A stretch of DNA of 64,000 nt, from NCBI GenBank assembly GCA_023957235.1, contig JAMLHI010000002.1, forward strand, positions 364,615 through 428,614. Reading direction: 5' to 3'. The DNA comes from Chitinophagales bacterium (GTDB taxonomy: Bacteria > Bacteroidota > Bacteroidia > Chitinophagales > JADIYW01). The notes under the pieces were generated by a model. That model searched no databases. It saw only the letters and a list, made by a program, of their open reading frames with translations, and had not been told where the DNA came from. The translations under genes were made by a program, and so were the position numbers. This document shows, piece after piece, positions 54,624 to 63,828 of the stretch (positions are counted from its first letter, which is position 1; the number at the start of each line of letters is the position of its first letter).

Positions 54624-57600
54624 ATGCAAGGAAAAGGTTTTGTCAGAGTAATTTCATTACTACTCATTGCAATCTGCACATACCAATTGCTTTTTACATG
54701 GAAAGCAAACCAGATTGAAAAACAAGCAGTCGCTTTAGCAGAAGCTAAAATACCATCAAAAGAGGCTAGTACATTGTATCCTAACGATTTACTCCAACAA
54801 TTTTTGTATAAAGATTCTATTCATAGAGAAAGAATAGAATTCAAAAACAGATATCTGGATTCTTTAGCTCCTGAGAAAGTATTTTTAGGTACTACTTTCA
54901 AAAAAGTGAAAGAAAATGAACTTTCATTAGGTTTGGATTTGCAAGGCGGGATGTCTGCTGTACTTCAAGTCAATGTCAAAGAATTATTGATATCACTTTC
55001 TGACAATAATTCCAGCCCAGTATTTTTAGAAGCATTAGATTTGGCAGAATCTAGAATGTCAGAGAGTGCTGATGACTATATCACCTTGTTTACAAAAGCA
55101 CTTAAAGAAAAAAATCCTTCTGCAAAACTAGCCAACTACTTTGCAACACGAACTAACAGTCAAATACTCAATTCAAATTCTTCTGATGAAGATGTATTAA
55201 AATATATCAAAGAGGAATCTGGCAATGCTATTCACAGAACTTATAATATCATCAGCGCACGTGTTGACCAATTTGGACTTAAACAACCTAATATTACTTT
55301 AGAGCCCAAAAAAGGTAGAATTACTGTAGAAATTGGAGGAGTAGATAATCCTGCTCGTGTAAGAAAAATGTTACAGGCGACTGCTAGCTTAGAGTTTTGG
55401 GAAACATACAAAGCCAATGAATTAGGTAGTGCTATTAATGAAGCAAATGATGCAGTTAAATTATATCTTTCTTATACAAAAGAGGGAAAAAGTATTGAGA
55501 ATAGCACTGATTCAACAGCTGAACAAAAAGCAACAGCAACTTTAGATGATATCTTAAGTGAAAATAAAGCTGGTGATTCTACTCAACTAAGTACTGATGA
55601 GCAACAAAAACAAGCACAAAAAGACTTTCCTTTATTTTCTATTTTCTATCCTTCTATAGACCAAAACAATAGATATGTCGAATCTCCAGTAATTGGACGT
55701 TCTGCAAACATCGACACCTCTCAAGTCAATGAATATTTAAGAATTCCAGAAGTCAAAGGAAAATTTCCTAAAGATATTGAATTCATGTGGGGTGCAAAAC
55801 CAATTGGAGATAAAAACAATATCTACGAATTATATGCCATAAAAAAGAGACCTGGAACTGACAAACCATTTATTGATGGTGGAGCTGTAGAAAGTTCAAA
55901 ACCAGATCTTGATCAGTTTGGCAATGTTACTATTTCTATGAAAATGACCCTTGAAGGTGCAAGTAAATGGAAAAAAATGACAGGTAGTAACGTAGGAAGA
56001 AATATTGCCATAGTAGTAGATAATGAAGTCTATTCTGCTCCAAATGTCAATGAAGAAATCAGCGGAGGAAGCTCTTCAATTTCTGGCGCATTTACCCAAG
56101 AAGAAGCTACTGACCTTTCTAATATTCTGAAAATAGGTAAATTACCTGCATCCGCAAATATTGTTGAAGAAGATATGGTCGGTGCAACATTAGGAACTGA
56201 ATCTATCAAAGCAGGTTTATATTCCATGTTGATAGGTTTCTTAATGGTCATCGGATTTATGATGTTATACTATAGCGGTTCAGGTTTAGTAGCTACTATA
56301 GTATTGGTCTTCAATATGTTCCTAATCATCGGTATCATGGCAACTTTAGGCTCAACGTTGACATTGCCAGGTATTGCTGGTATCGTACTGACAATGGGTA
56401 TGGCAGTTGATGCCAACGTGTTGATTTATGAGCGTATAAAAGAAGGGATGAAACTTGGACATTCCTTTGAAAAATCTGTTGGCTTAGGATTTAAACATGC
56501 AATGCCTGCGATTATTGATGGTAACGTTACAACAATGATTACTGGTATCATCTTGTTTTTAATTGGGATGGGACCGATTAAAGGATTTGCTACGACATTA
56601 ATTATAGGTATTATTACAACTTTATTTACTGCAGTATTAGTATCTAATTTAATATTCGATAGAAGAGTGAGAAAAGGAAAGAAAATCAGTATTTCCAATA
56701 AATTTTCTAACAACTTCTTAGACAATACCAATTATGAATTTTTAAAAGGAAGAAAGATAAAATATATTATCTCAGCAATCATTATTACTGCTGGTACTAT
56801 TTCATTCTTCACAAGAGGATTTGAATCTGGAGTGGACTTCAAAGGAGGAAGACAATATAAAGTAAGATTTGAACAAGCTGTTAATACTGCTGAAATTAAG
56901 ACAAGTCTAGACCAAGCATTTCAAGCTGGTACTATTGTAAAAACAATTGGTTCAGATAATCAAATTAAAGTGACAACTTCTTTCCTTATTGATAAGAACA
57001 GTTCAGAGAGTGACCATTTAGCAGATAGTACTTTGTATGTAGGTTTACAAAAATATCTTCCAGCCAATACAACATACCAAGCATTTAAACAAATCAACTT
57101 ATTAAGCCAACAAAAGGTTGACCCTACAATTTCTGTAGATATTATTAAGAGTTCAACATGGGCTGTTATATTGTCAATTTTGGCTATTTTCGTATATATC
57201 TTAGTAAGATTTAGAACATTTGGCTATTCAATTGGAGCCATTGCCTCAACAGTTCATGATGCTTTGATATTATTAGCTATTTATTCTCTACTACATGGTA
57301 TTCTTCCTTTCTCCATGGAAGTAGATCAATCATTTATAGCCGCATTATTAACTGTCATTGGATATTCACTGAACGACACTGTCGTAATTTTTGACAGATT
57401 AAGAGAATATTCTGCCAATCCCGAGCAGAAAAAACTACCTCTTATCAATCAAATGAATAATGCTATCAATAGCACATTGGCTAGAACATTCAATACCGGA
57501 TTTACTACAATTATTTCTTTGGTGATACTATTCTTCTTTGGAGGAGAGTCCCTAAAAAGTTTCTCATTTGCAATGGCGATAGGTGTTATTATTGGAACCT

Positions 57601-57683
57601 ATTCATCTGTATTTATTGCATCTCCTATCATGTATGAATATGAATTATGGAGAAGAAAGAAAGAAGAAGCTAAAGCTAATTAA
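54624..57683 (+). CDS. secDF: Protein translocase SecDF fusion
   Basis: A single 1019-residue chain with SecD and SecF joined, as is normal in Bacteroidota. SecD part: an N-terminal helix, the P1 head with GLDLQGGMSAVLQV, and the five-helix half with GMAVDANVLIYERIKEG and GNVTTMITGI. SecF part: FESGVDFKGGRQYKVRFEQ, SSTWAVILSILAIFVYILVR and GYSLNDTVVIFDRLRE. Uses the proton gradient to pull proteins through SecYEG. The ATG at 54624 is preferred to the TTG at 54588, which would lie next to the promoter. Followed by a strong terminator. Confidence 0.97.
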   Translation: MQGKGFVRVISLLLIAICTYQLLFTWKANQIEKQAVALAEAKIPSKEASTLYPNDLLQQFLYKDSIHRERIEFKNRYLDSLAPEKVFLGTTFKKVKENELSLGLDLQGGMSAVLQVNVKELLISLSDNNSSPVFLEALDLAESRMSESADDYITLFTKALKEKNPSAKLANYFATRTNSQILNSNSSDEDVLKYIKEESGNAIHRTYNIISARVDQFGLKQPNITLEPKKGRITVEIGGVDNPARVRKMLQATASLEFWETYKANELGSAINEANDAVKLYLSYTKEGKSIENSTDSTAEQKATATLDDILSENKAGDSTQLSTDEQQKQAQKDFPLFSIFYPSIDQNNRYVESPVIGRSANIDTSQVNEYLRIPEVKGKFPKDIEFMWGAKPIGDKNNIYELYAIKKRPGTDKPFIDGGAVESSKPDLDQFGNVTISMKMTLEGASKWKKMTGSNVGRNIAIVVDNEVYSAPNVNEEISGGSSSISGAFTQEEATDLSNILKIGKLPASANIVEEDMVGATLGTESIKAGLYSMLIGFLMVIGFMMLYYSGSGLVATIVLVFNMFLIIGIMATLGSTLTLPGIAGIVLTMGMAVDANVLIYERIKEGMKLGHSFEKSVGLGFKHAMPAIIDGNVTTMITGIILFLIGMGPIKGFATTLIIGIITTLFTAVLVSNLIFDRRVRKGKKISISNKFSNNFLDNTNYEFLKGRKIKYIISAIIITAGTISFFTRGFESGVDFKGGRQYKVRFEQAVNTAEIKTSLDQAFQAGTIVKTIGSDNQIKVTTSFLIDKNSSESDHLADSTLYVGLQKYLPANTTYQAFKQINLLSQQKVDPTISVDIIKSSTWAVILSILAIFVYILVRFRTFGYSIGAIASTVHDALILLAIYSLLHGILPFSMEVDQSFIAALLTVIGYSLNDTVVIFDRLREYSANPEQKKLPLINQMNNAINSTLARTFNTGFTTIISLVILFFFGGESLKSFSFAMAIGVIIGTYSSVFIASPIMYEYELWRRKKEEAKAN

Positions 57684-57704
57684 TACTTTACAATTAAAAG
57701 TTTA

Positions 57705-57737
57705 AAAAATGGCTGTCTAGAAAGGCAGCCATTTTTT
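57705..57737 (+). terminator. Intrinsic terminator after secDF
   Basis: An 8-bp stem (AATGGCTG 57708-57715 with CAGCCATT 57726-57733) has a run of T at its end and lies 22 nt after the secDF stop. Confidence 0.85.
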
Positions 57738-57848
57738 ATTCATTTTACTATTTCCAATTCATTCGAGAAAAACCAAAAGAAAAGATTGATTATTTATTCT
57801 TTGAAATATTCAATAAAATTTGTTATTTTACTCAATAATCTTTAAATT

Positions 57849-58271
57849 TTGAAAGTAGAAGTCATATATATATTGGCAATATTGGGCTATTATGCTTATA
57901 AATTTTTCTTTAAGAAAGGGAAAGATGCGGAAGATTCATCCAGTAAAACCGTCCTCAAAAAACGTAAAAATGTATTTGAAGAATTCATAGAAAAAGTTAA
58001 AGAAGAAGCCAAGCATCAAACAGAGCTAAATCAACCAACTCCTGCTAAAACTAATCCTAGAAAAAAGAAAAAACAATATCAACCTGTTAACATTCCAGTC
58101 CCTAATGAATCTGTTTTTATTTATGAAGAGGGGCAATCTTCTACTCATAATTATGAAGAAACAGCGAAAGATGTTCATATAGAACCACGCAAGCCCAAAA
58201 AATTTGGGAAAATGAATATGACGGCAAAAGAAGCACTTATTGCACAAATCATATTAGAAAAGAAATTCTAA
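57849..58271 (+). CDS. Hypothetical membrane-anchored protein
   Basis: A 140-residue protein with one N-terminal helix (VIYILAILGYYAYKFFF) and a highly basic, Pro/Lys-rich and probably disordered cytoplasmic tail (KTNPRKKKKQYQP), ending in a short helix MTAKEALIAQIILEKKF. The start is TTG at 57849, because the frame is closed by a stop just upstream and no ATG precedes the helix. The function is not known; the tail end that reads AKEALIAQIILEKKF appears ordered and may be conserved. Its stop overlaps the stop of the convergent OsmC gene by 4 nt. Confidence 0.6.
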   Translation: MKVEVIYILAILGYYAYKFFFKKGKDAEDSSSKTVLKKRKNVFEEFIEKVKEEAKHQTELNQPTPAKTNPRKKKKQYQPVNIPVPNESVFIYEEGQSSTHNYEETAKDVHIEPRKPKKFGKMNMTAKEALIAQIILEKKF

Positions 58272-58660
58272 ACTATTTCTGATTGAATATTGACAGTACC
58301 GCTGAGCATTTTATGAACTGGACAAGCGTTGGCTACAGCTAATAATCTTTTTTTGACTGCTTCATCAAATTCTCCATCAATTTGAATTCTACGAATATAT
58401 GTAGTCGTCTGAGTGCTTTTATCAAACTCTAAATTGACTTCTACAGAAATATCTTCTGCTAAAATATTTTTATGATTGATGTACATTCTTAAGGTAATAG
58501 TTGTGCATGCTGCTAAGGCTGAAGCCAACAAGCTATCAGGACTCATGCCCATATCTTGCCCTCCCAATTCAATAGGCTCATCTGCTATAATTGTATGATT
58601 AGCTGCCCTTAATAATGTCTGAAAATTTTCTTTTGAATTATGTGAAACTACATTTGCCAT
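58268..58660 (-). CDS. OsmC family protein
   Basis: A 130-residue OsmC/YhfA-type protein. GGQDMGMSPDSLLASALAAC with TTITLRMYI carries the first redox Cys, and VANACPVHKMLSG carries the second; the two Cys are the peroxidase/thiol pair of OsmC and Ohr proteins. Likely role: reduction of organic peroxides or another thiol reaction in the cytoplasm. It lies tail to tail with the hypothetical gene at 57849 (4-nt overlap of stops) and head on to the M16 gene with a long hairpin between them. Confidence 0.88.
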   Translation of the reverse strand: MANVVSHNSKENFQTLLRAANHTIIADEPIELGGQDMGMSPDSLLASALAACTTITLRMYINHKNILAEDISVEVNLEFDKSTQTTTYIRRIQIDGEFDEAVKKRLLAVANACPVHKMLSGTVNIQSEIV

Positions 58661-58680
58661 TCTTCAATAATTAAAGGTAC

Positions 58681-58719
58681 TCCTTATCAATAGACACTAC
58701 CGAAAGCTATTGATAAGGA
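58681..58719. other. Perfect 13-bp stem-loop after the M16 gene
   Basis: TCCTTATCAATAG (58681-58693) and CTATTGATAAGGA (58707-58719) are perfectly complementary with a 13-nt spacer. It lies 12 nt after the M16 peptidase stop and 20 nt upstream of the OsmC start, both on the minus strand. There is no clear T-run, so it may be a terminator, an mRNA processing site or an operator. Confidence 0.5.
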
Positions 58720-58731
58720 AAAATAATAAAC

Positions 58732-61578
58732 TTATTCTATTGTCTTCTCAATGATAGGATAATTCAAACTTTTCAATGAATCATAAACAATTGATCTATC
58801 TCCCACAACTATAATAAAGAGATGTTTAGGGTGAATATATTCCTTAACAATCTGATTGATATCTTCTTGAGATAACTGATTTAAAATAGAAAGTTGTTTA
58901 TCTACTAATTTGCTATCAAATCCATTTTTAACCAATCGTTCAAGAAAAACAGCTTTTTGAGCTGCAGTCTCATACTTCAACGCATCTCTTTGTCCAATAG
59001 ATTTTTTCACATAAGACAATTCATCTTCAGTAATACCATTATTCACAAAGCCATTTAATTCACTCATAATTTCAATAACTGAACTGTCAGTATTTGCAGC
59101 TTTTACACCTGTGCTTACAATAAATTTGTCAACAAAATCAGTACCTAAGAAATACGATCTTGCTCCATAAGTCCAACCTTTACGCTCACGCAAATTGATA
59201 TTGATTCTACTATTAAACATCCCTCCTAATGGATAATTGGCGATACCTGCTTTATAATAATCTCCTAAACCATCATATTTAAGCCCTTTTCCAACCACTT
59301 TTATTTGAGATTGGGGTGATTTATCTTTATGTACAAATACAATTGTTGTTTGTTCAGGAGCGTTTACTGAAACAAACTCAGGCAAATGAATCCCTTTCCT
59401 TTTCATCTTTTTAATAAATGAAAATTGCTTATCAATCAATTTTTTATCAATATTCCCTACTACATACAATTCAGCAAAGTCAGGAGCTACATATTGAAAA
59501 TAAAAATTCTTTACATCTTCCAAAGTAATATTTTGTACGGTCTTCTCATTACCACTTTCAGGGAGTGATAGGATATGATTTTCAGGATATGAAATTTGAG
59601 CCTCAATGATATCTGCAATACTACCAGCATTTGTTTTAGCAAATTTAATTGCTTGCAATTGTTGCATTCTAATACGCTCAAACTCTGAAGAATCAAATCT
59701 CGGTGTCAACAACATCTGCTTTACCAGTTCTATTGTCCTATCCAAATTTTCATTTAAAGAAGTAATATTGACAACAAAGTCAGTATTGTCAGAATACACC
59801 TCTAAAATACTTCCAATCTTCTTTAACTCACTTTGAAACTGTTCTGAGGTATATTGTTTTGTACCTTCTTTTAATAAAGAAGCAAGAATATCAGAAATTC
59901 CTGCTTTCTGAACAGGCTCAATAAAATGCCCTGCTTTAAATACAATAGATATACTGGTAATTGGCAATTCTTCATAGGAAGTTCCTATCACTTTTGTACC
60001 ATTTTTATATATTTTATTCCAAAACTGAGGAATTTCAACTATAGGATTATCGCTAGGCTGAGGTTGAATACTTCTGTCGAAATTATCTTTTCCCTTAACA
60101 TAAGTAAGATTGTTGTACTCGCTCAAATCCGACTGAAAACCATCAGGCGCACTCGGACGATGGAAATTATCTTTAGCAGCAATATTGGTAGTGTCATCTT
60201 TGAAATAAACACTCAGTACAACCGAATGCTTACCTTTAATATATTTTTCAAAAACTTGCTTTACATCTTCAAGTTTTAAATTTTTGGTGATTTCAATAGC
60301 CGTTTGAGTATAAGCTGGATTGCCTGTAAATGTTTCAGAATAAGCCAAAAGTGTACCTTTCCTTTGTACTGACTGAAGACTATATAATAAATTAGAATAT
60401 TCTGAAGCAATATATTCATTAAAATCAGCTTCATTTATTTTAGAAATATCAAATTCATCAATAATTGTTCTAATTTCATTTTCAATATCCTTTAAACGAA
60501 ACTGAGGATAAGCAACTACACTCATTGAAAATTGCCCTGCTAATTCTGATGAAGGGTTGCTAACGCTTGCCTGCATGGCTTTTTGAGTTTTGATAAATCT
60601 CTGATAAAAAGGTGACTTTTTATTATTATTTCCACCCAATAAATAAGCCAGTGCATCTAAGGCTATCTCATCTTTTGTATTAGCAGGTGCTGAAGGGAAA
60701 GTCAAGGAAACAAATGGAAATTTAATATTATCCTCATAGGAAATATATCTATCTGAGTCTAAAGCCACAGGAATTTTAGGCATATTATCCACCGCAGGAC
60801 CTTGAGGGATATTTCCAAAATATTTACCAACCAATTGTAAAACCTCTTGTTCATCAAACTTACCAGCAATTGTCAAGGTGGCATTATTAGGACCATACCA
60901 TCTTAAAAAGAAATTTTTTAATTCAGGAAGAGTAAACTTATCTATATCCTCCAAATAACCAATTGTCGTCCATGAATAAGGATGCCCAAACGGATATAAG
61001 GCTTCTCCAATTTTTTCAAAAACGAGACCATAAGGTCTATTGTCATAATTCTGTTGTCTTTCATTTTTAACTGTTGCTCTTTGAATTTCAAACTTCTTAG
61101 TAGTTACCGCATCCAACAAATAACCCATTCTGTCAGCTTCCAACCAAAGTGCAGTTTCTAAATAATTCGAAGGCATAGTCTCAAAATAATTGGTTCTATC
61201 TCTATTCGTAGTTCCATTAAGAGTACCTCCTGCTTCCGTCACTATTGAGAAGTGTTTTTCATCCCCTACATTATCAGAACCTTGAAACATCATGTGCTCA
61301 AAAAAATGAGCAAACCCTGACCTTCCAGGCGTTTCTCTAGCAGAGCCAACATGATAGGTAACATCAACATATACAATTGGGTCTGAATGATCTTCATGAA
61401 GTATGACAGTCAATCCATTGGGATATTTAAATTTTTTATATGGAATTAATACAGAGTTATCTGTTTGTTTCAATTCTTCGATTAAAGTAGGTTGAGGTAT
61501 GCTTTGAGCCATCATAGTTGGATAATATAAACAACAAACAAATAAATTGATTAAAATAAATTTTGCAATCCTTTTCAT
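58732..61578 (-). CDS. M16 family zinc peptidase (tandem domains)
   Basis: The ATG at 61578 starts a Sec signal peptide (MKRIAKFILINLFVCCLYYP, ...MMAQS); a longer frame upstream lacks signal character. At 948 residues it has two M16 halves. The first has the inverted zinc motif HFFEHMMF (HxxEH) and a downstream Glu (EIQRATVKNER); the second, from about residue 495, is a non-catalytic half with the R/Y pair (NINLRERKGWTYGA). This is the pitrilysin-like, periplasmic/outer-membrane form found widely in Bacteroidota; it degrades small peptides. A TACCTTTG element lies 20 nt upstream. Confidence 0.93.
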   Translation of the reverse strand: MKRIAKFILINLFVCCLYYPTMMAQSIPQPTLIEELKQTDNSVLIPYKKFKYPNGLTVILHEDHSDPIVYVDVTYHVGSARETPGRSGFAHFFEHMMFQGSDNVGDEKHFSIVTEAGGTLNGTTNRDRTNYFETMPSNYLETALWLEADRMGYLLDAVTTKKFEIQRATVKNERQQNYDNRPYGLVFEKIGEALYPFGHPYSWTTIGYLEDIDKFTLPELKNFFLRWYGPNNATLTIAGKFDEQEVLQLVGKYFGNIPQGPAVDNMPKIPVALDSDRYISYEDNIKFPFVSLTFPSAPANTKDEIALDALAYLLGGNNNKKSPFYQRFIKTQKAMQASVSNPSSELAGQFSMSVVAYPQFRLKDIENEIRTIIDEFDISKINEADFNEYIASEYSNLLYSLQSVQRKGTLLAYSETFTGNPAYTQTAIEITKNLKLEDVKQVFEKYIKGKHSVVLSVYFKDDTTNIAAKDNFHRPSAPDGFQSDLSEYNNLTYVKGKDNFDRSIQPQPSDNPIVEIPQFWNKIYKNGTKVIGTSYEELPITSISIVFKAGHFIEPVQKAGISDILASLLKEGTKQYTSEQFQSELKKIGSILEVYSDNTDFVVNITSLNENLDRTIELVKQMLLTPRFDSSEFERIRMQQLQAIKFAKTNAGSIADIIEAQISYPENHILSLPESGNEKTVQNITLEDVKNFYFQYVAPDFAELYVVGNIDKKLIDKQFSFIKKMKRKGIHLPEFVSVNAPEQTTIVFVHKDKSPQSQIKVVGKGLKYDGLGDYYKAGIANYPLGGMFNSRININLRERKGWTYGARSYFLGTDFVDKFIVSTGVKAANTDSSVIEIMSELNGFVNNGITEDELSYVKKSIGQRDALKYETAAQKAVFLERLVKNGFDSKLVDKQLSILNQLSQEDINQIVKEYIHPKHLFIIVVGDRSIVYDSLKSLNYPIIEKTIE

Positions 61579-61597
61579 ATAGAAATATATCAAATGC

Positions 61598-61605
61598 CAA
61601 AGGTA
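61598..61605 (-). promoter_or_regulatory. Predicted -7 element of the M16 gene
   Basis: The minus strand reads TACCTTTG (TAnnTTTG), 20 nt before the ATG at 61578. Confidence 0.5.
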
Positions 61606-61689
61606 CTCAATTTTAAAAGTATCATTTGTTAAAAAGTTAAAAAGATACAATTCACAAATACTCTATATAGATTAAGTCTAAATAAATAT

Positions 61690-61697
61690 TATATTTG
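61690..61697 (+). promoter_or_regulatory. Predicted -7 element of the small Cys-rich gene
   Basis: TATATTTG ends 5 nt before the ATG at 61703, so the transcript would be nearly leaderless. Confidence 0.55.
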
Positions 61698-61702
61698 TAA
61701 TC

Positions 61703-61852
61703 ATGTTTAGACCTTCTCCATTAAAACCCGTAGAGTGTGCTGAATTGACACACCCAACTCCCTCTTCTTGCACAAGCTATACGTGCAAAAAAAAATGTTG
61801 TAAGAGTTACAAAAAATCAAAGAGATGTAAAAATTGCCCAGGAAAGAAATAA
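61703..61852 (+). CDS. Small basic Cys-rich protein, 49 residues
   Basis: A short gene between divergent M16 and convergent queA. The product starts MFRPSPLKPVECAELTHP and ends KKKCCKSYKKSKRCKNCPGKK; it has seven Cys in 49 residues (ECA, SSC, YTC, KCC, RCK, NCP) and a strongly basic C-terminus. A TATATTTG element lies just before the ATG. The CC-x-x-(Y/F)KK-x-x-RCK-x-CP ending resembles endings I associate with other small Bacteroidota hypotheticals. The protein could bind metal (Zn or Fe-S) or nucleic acid, but nothing is proven. It has no signal peptide. Confidence 0.65.
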   Translation: MFRPSPLKPVECAELTHPTPSSCTSYTCKKKCCKSYKKSKRCKNCPGKK

Positions 61853-61873
61853 GATATTTCTTACTATCTTAAA

Positions 61874-61902
61874 TAAAAAAAGCTACCCATGACAGAGTAG
61901 CT
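61874..61902 (-). terminator. Intrinsic terminator of queA
   Basis: On the minus strand AGCTAC (61902-61897) and GTAGCT (61886-61881) form a 6-bp stem with a 10-nt loop, followed by a run of seven T (61880-61874). It lies 23 nt after the queA stop; the plus-strand side lacks a T-run. Confidence 0.75.
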
Positions 61903-61925
61903 AATGAAATATTGTCCTTTTTATT

Positions 61926-62972
61926 TTAGATAATTAACATTGCATCACCATAGGAATAAAAGTTATACTCTTCTTTAATCGCTTGGCTATATGCTTCCAT
62001 GGTCAAATCATAACCTGCAAAAGCAGCCACTAAAATTATTAAGCTTGACTTAGGAAGGTGAAAATTGGTAATCATTGAGTTGGCAATGGCAAAATCATAA
62101 GGAGGATGAATAAATGTATTTGTCCATCCTTCCATCAATTTTAAAGTATTCTCAGCAGAAACTGCAGTTTCGATAGATCTCATCACCGTTGTTCCTACTG
62201 CACAAATTCGTCTTTTATTCAGCAAACCATTATTGACGATATCTGCAGCTTGTTGGGTAATTTTAAAGTATTCTGCATCCATCTTATGCTTTGACAAATC
62301 TTCTACATCAATGGATCTAAAAGTACCCAGACCGATATGCAAGGTCAATTCCGCAAAATCAACACCTCGAAGTTCCAATCTTTTCATCAACTCTCTTGAA
62401 AAGTGAAGACCTGCTGTCGGTGCAGCTACTGCACCTTCCTCTTTAGCATAGATAGTTTGATATCTTTCTTTATCAATCAATTCAGGTTCACGTTTAATGT
62501 ATTTTGGAAGAGGTGTTAAACCCAATTTATCCAAAATAGCTCTAAACTCTTCTTCTGATTTATCAAACAAGAAGCGAATTGTACGACCCCTTGAAGTCGT
62601 ATTATCTACAACTTCTGCAACTAAATCATCATCGCCAAAATACAATTTATTTCCCACTCTGATTTTGCGGGCAGGATCTACTAAAACATCCCAAAGCCTC
62701 AAATCATGGTTCAACTCTCTTAAAAGAAAAACTTCAATCTTAGCACCAGTTTTTTCTTTAGTGCCATAAAGTCTAGCTGGAAAAACTTTAGTATTATTCA
62801 CTATCATGACATCTCCTTCGTCAAAATAGTTGAGTACATCTCTAAAAATCTTATGTTCAATAGTACCTTCTTTTCTGTTAAGCACCATTAATCGTGCTTC
62901 ATCTCTTGATTCAGAAGGATAAAGGGCAATACGTTCTTTTGGGAGATCAAAATCAAATTGGGATAGTTTCAT
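61926..62972 (-). CDS. queA: S-adenosylmethionine:tRNA ribosyltransferase-isomerase
   Basis: Transfers and isomerises the ribosyl group of SAM onto preQ1-tRNA to make epoxyqueuosine at wobble position 34. It begins [20 protein letters not shown] and contains [53 protein letters not shown] and [11 protein letters not shown], all QueA hallmarks. Length 348. Cytoplasmic. A TATCTTTG element lies 28 nt upstream and a terminator follows, so it is a one-gene unit. Confidence 0.97.
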   Translation of the reverse strand: MKLSQFDFDLPKERIALYPSESRDEARLMVLNRKEGTIEHKIFRDVLNYFDEGDVMIVNNTKVFPARLYGTKEKTGAKIEVFLLRELNHDLRLWDVLVDPARKIRVGNKLYFGDDDLVAEVVDNTTSRGRTIRFLFDKSEEEFRAILDKLGLTPLPKYIKREPELIDKERYQTIYAKEEGAVAAPTAGLHFSRELMKRLELRGVDFAELTLHIGLGTFRSIDVEDLSKHKMDAEYFKITQQAADIVNNGLLNKRRICAVGTTVMRSIETAVSAENTLKLMEGWTNTFIHPPYDFAIANSMITNFHLPKSSLIILVAAFAGYDLTMEAYSQAIKEEYNFYSYGDAMLII

Positions 62973-63000
62973 AATCTTACAGGATTAAATTGTGTGGGCG

Positions 63001-63008
63001 CAAAGATA
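63001..63008 (-). promoter_or_regulatory. Predicted -7 element of queA
   Basis: The minus strand reads TATCTTTG (TAnnTTTG), 28 nt before the ATG at 62972. Confidence 0.5.
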
Positions 63009-63358
63009 CAGAATTCTATCATTAATCTTTAATTGACCAGTAGAATTTTATAGCTAATAAATCTTAAAATACATTTTTACATCGGTTTGCGGTTTTGCGA
63101 AGGCGCAAATTTTTAGCACAATAGTTCAATCGAAGAACCGAAGTTAAAATTTGGTGCAAATGCTTCGTTTCTAAACATTTTCAATTTGTAATTTTTAATT
63201 TTTCACTTTTAATTTTTCACTTTTCACTTTTAATTATTAATTGATTTAAGGCTTAATAGACACTTTTTAGGCTAAAATCTGCTATAACCCTTATTGTCAT
63301 TAACTTTGAGGGCAATCAAAGCTATTGAATAAAAAATGTGCTTTCACCTGTTCTTGGT
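63009..63358. other. Intergenic region upstream of queA, with a repeat and simple sequence
   Basis: About 350 bases without a supported gene. It contains simple AT-rich repeats at 63181-63240 (near-repeats of TTTTAATTTTTCAC) and copy B of the dispersed repeat at 63245-63297. The sequence GCGGTTTTGCGAAGGCGCAA at about 63086-63105 is more GC-rich than its surroundings. It appears to be the border between core genes and an efflux region. Confidence 0.45.
63245..63297 (-). repeat. Dispersed repeat of about 50 bp, copy B
   Basis: Inverted copy of the sequence at 38499-38549: ACAATAAGGGTTATAGCAG, one mismatch, TTTTAGCC, an A-run and a CTAT-AAGCC end. It lies in the spacer between queA and the DUF2141 gene. 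Confidence 0.6.
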
Positions 63359-63802
63359 TTACATATAAATCATTGTTATTTTAATTTCTTTGTCTTGAAA
63401 CAAATCAAAACTTGCTTTTTTAAAATTAGGACGATTGGTTAATCCTATAGATGAATAGTATGAAAAGCCAATTCCCTCTTTGGGCAAGATTAACCCTTTG
63501 TCAATTTTGCCATTTTTGTTTTCATCGTGCAAAATGTTTATAGCATATTTTCCTTTCGGGAGATTTTTAAAAGTAATCTCGGCTTTTCCGCTCTCAATAT
63601 TTGTAGTCTGAATTTTGTAATAGTTTTTGTACTGTTCATCAGGTATTGAGCCGTCTTTGTTGTATAAAGCTACTTGTAAAACACCTTTTGAATTGCGTAA
63701 GTTTTCTACTTCAATTGTTAAACAGTATTCTTCTTTTGTATGCTCCAGTGTTGAAAAAGAGAGCAGAAAAAAACTTAGTGCTATCATTAATAATTGCTTC
63801 AT
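63359..63802 (-). CDS. DUF2141 domain exported protein
   Basis: A 147-residue protein with a signal peptide (MKQLLMIALSFFLLSFST) and a DUF2141 domain: LTIEVENLRNSKGVLQVALY, the ITFKNLPKGKYAINILHDE segment, a DENKNGKIDKG acidic loop that may bind Ca2+ and an EGIGFSYY...RPNFKKASF end. A beta-sandwich in the periplasm is likely; the function is unknown. It lies 26 nt downstream of the RND pump gene on the same strand and may be co-transcribed with it. Confidence 0.8.
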   Translation of the reverse strand: MKQLLMIALSFFLLSFSTLEHTKEEYCLTIEVENLRNSKGVLQVALYNKDGSIPDEQYKNYYKIQTTNIESGKAEITFKNLPKGKYAINILHDENKNGKIDKGLILPKEGIGFSYYSSIGLTNRPNFKKASFDLFQDKEIKITMIYM

Positions 63803-63828
63803 TTCTAACTATTTATAATTCTTAATTT

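Noticed and set aside
63181..63240. Short AT-rich near-repeats (TTTTAATTTTTCAC) as a CRISPR or tandem functional array
   Set aside because: Units are short, contiguous and without spacers, and no cas gene is present; this is simple sequence.
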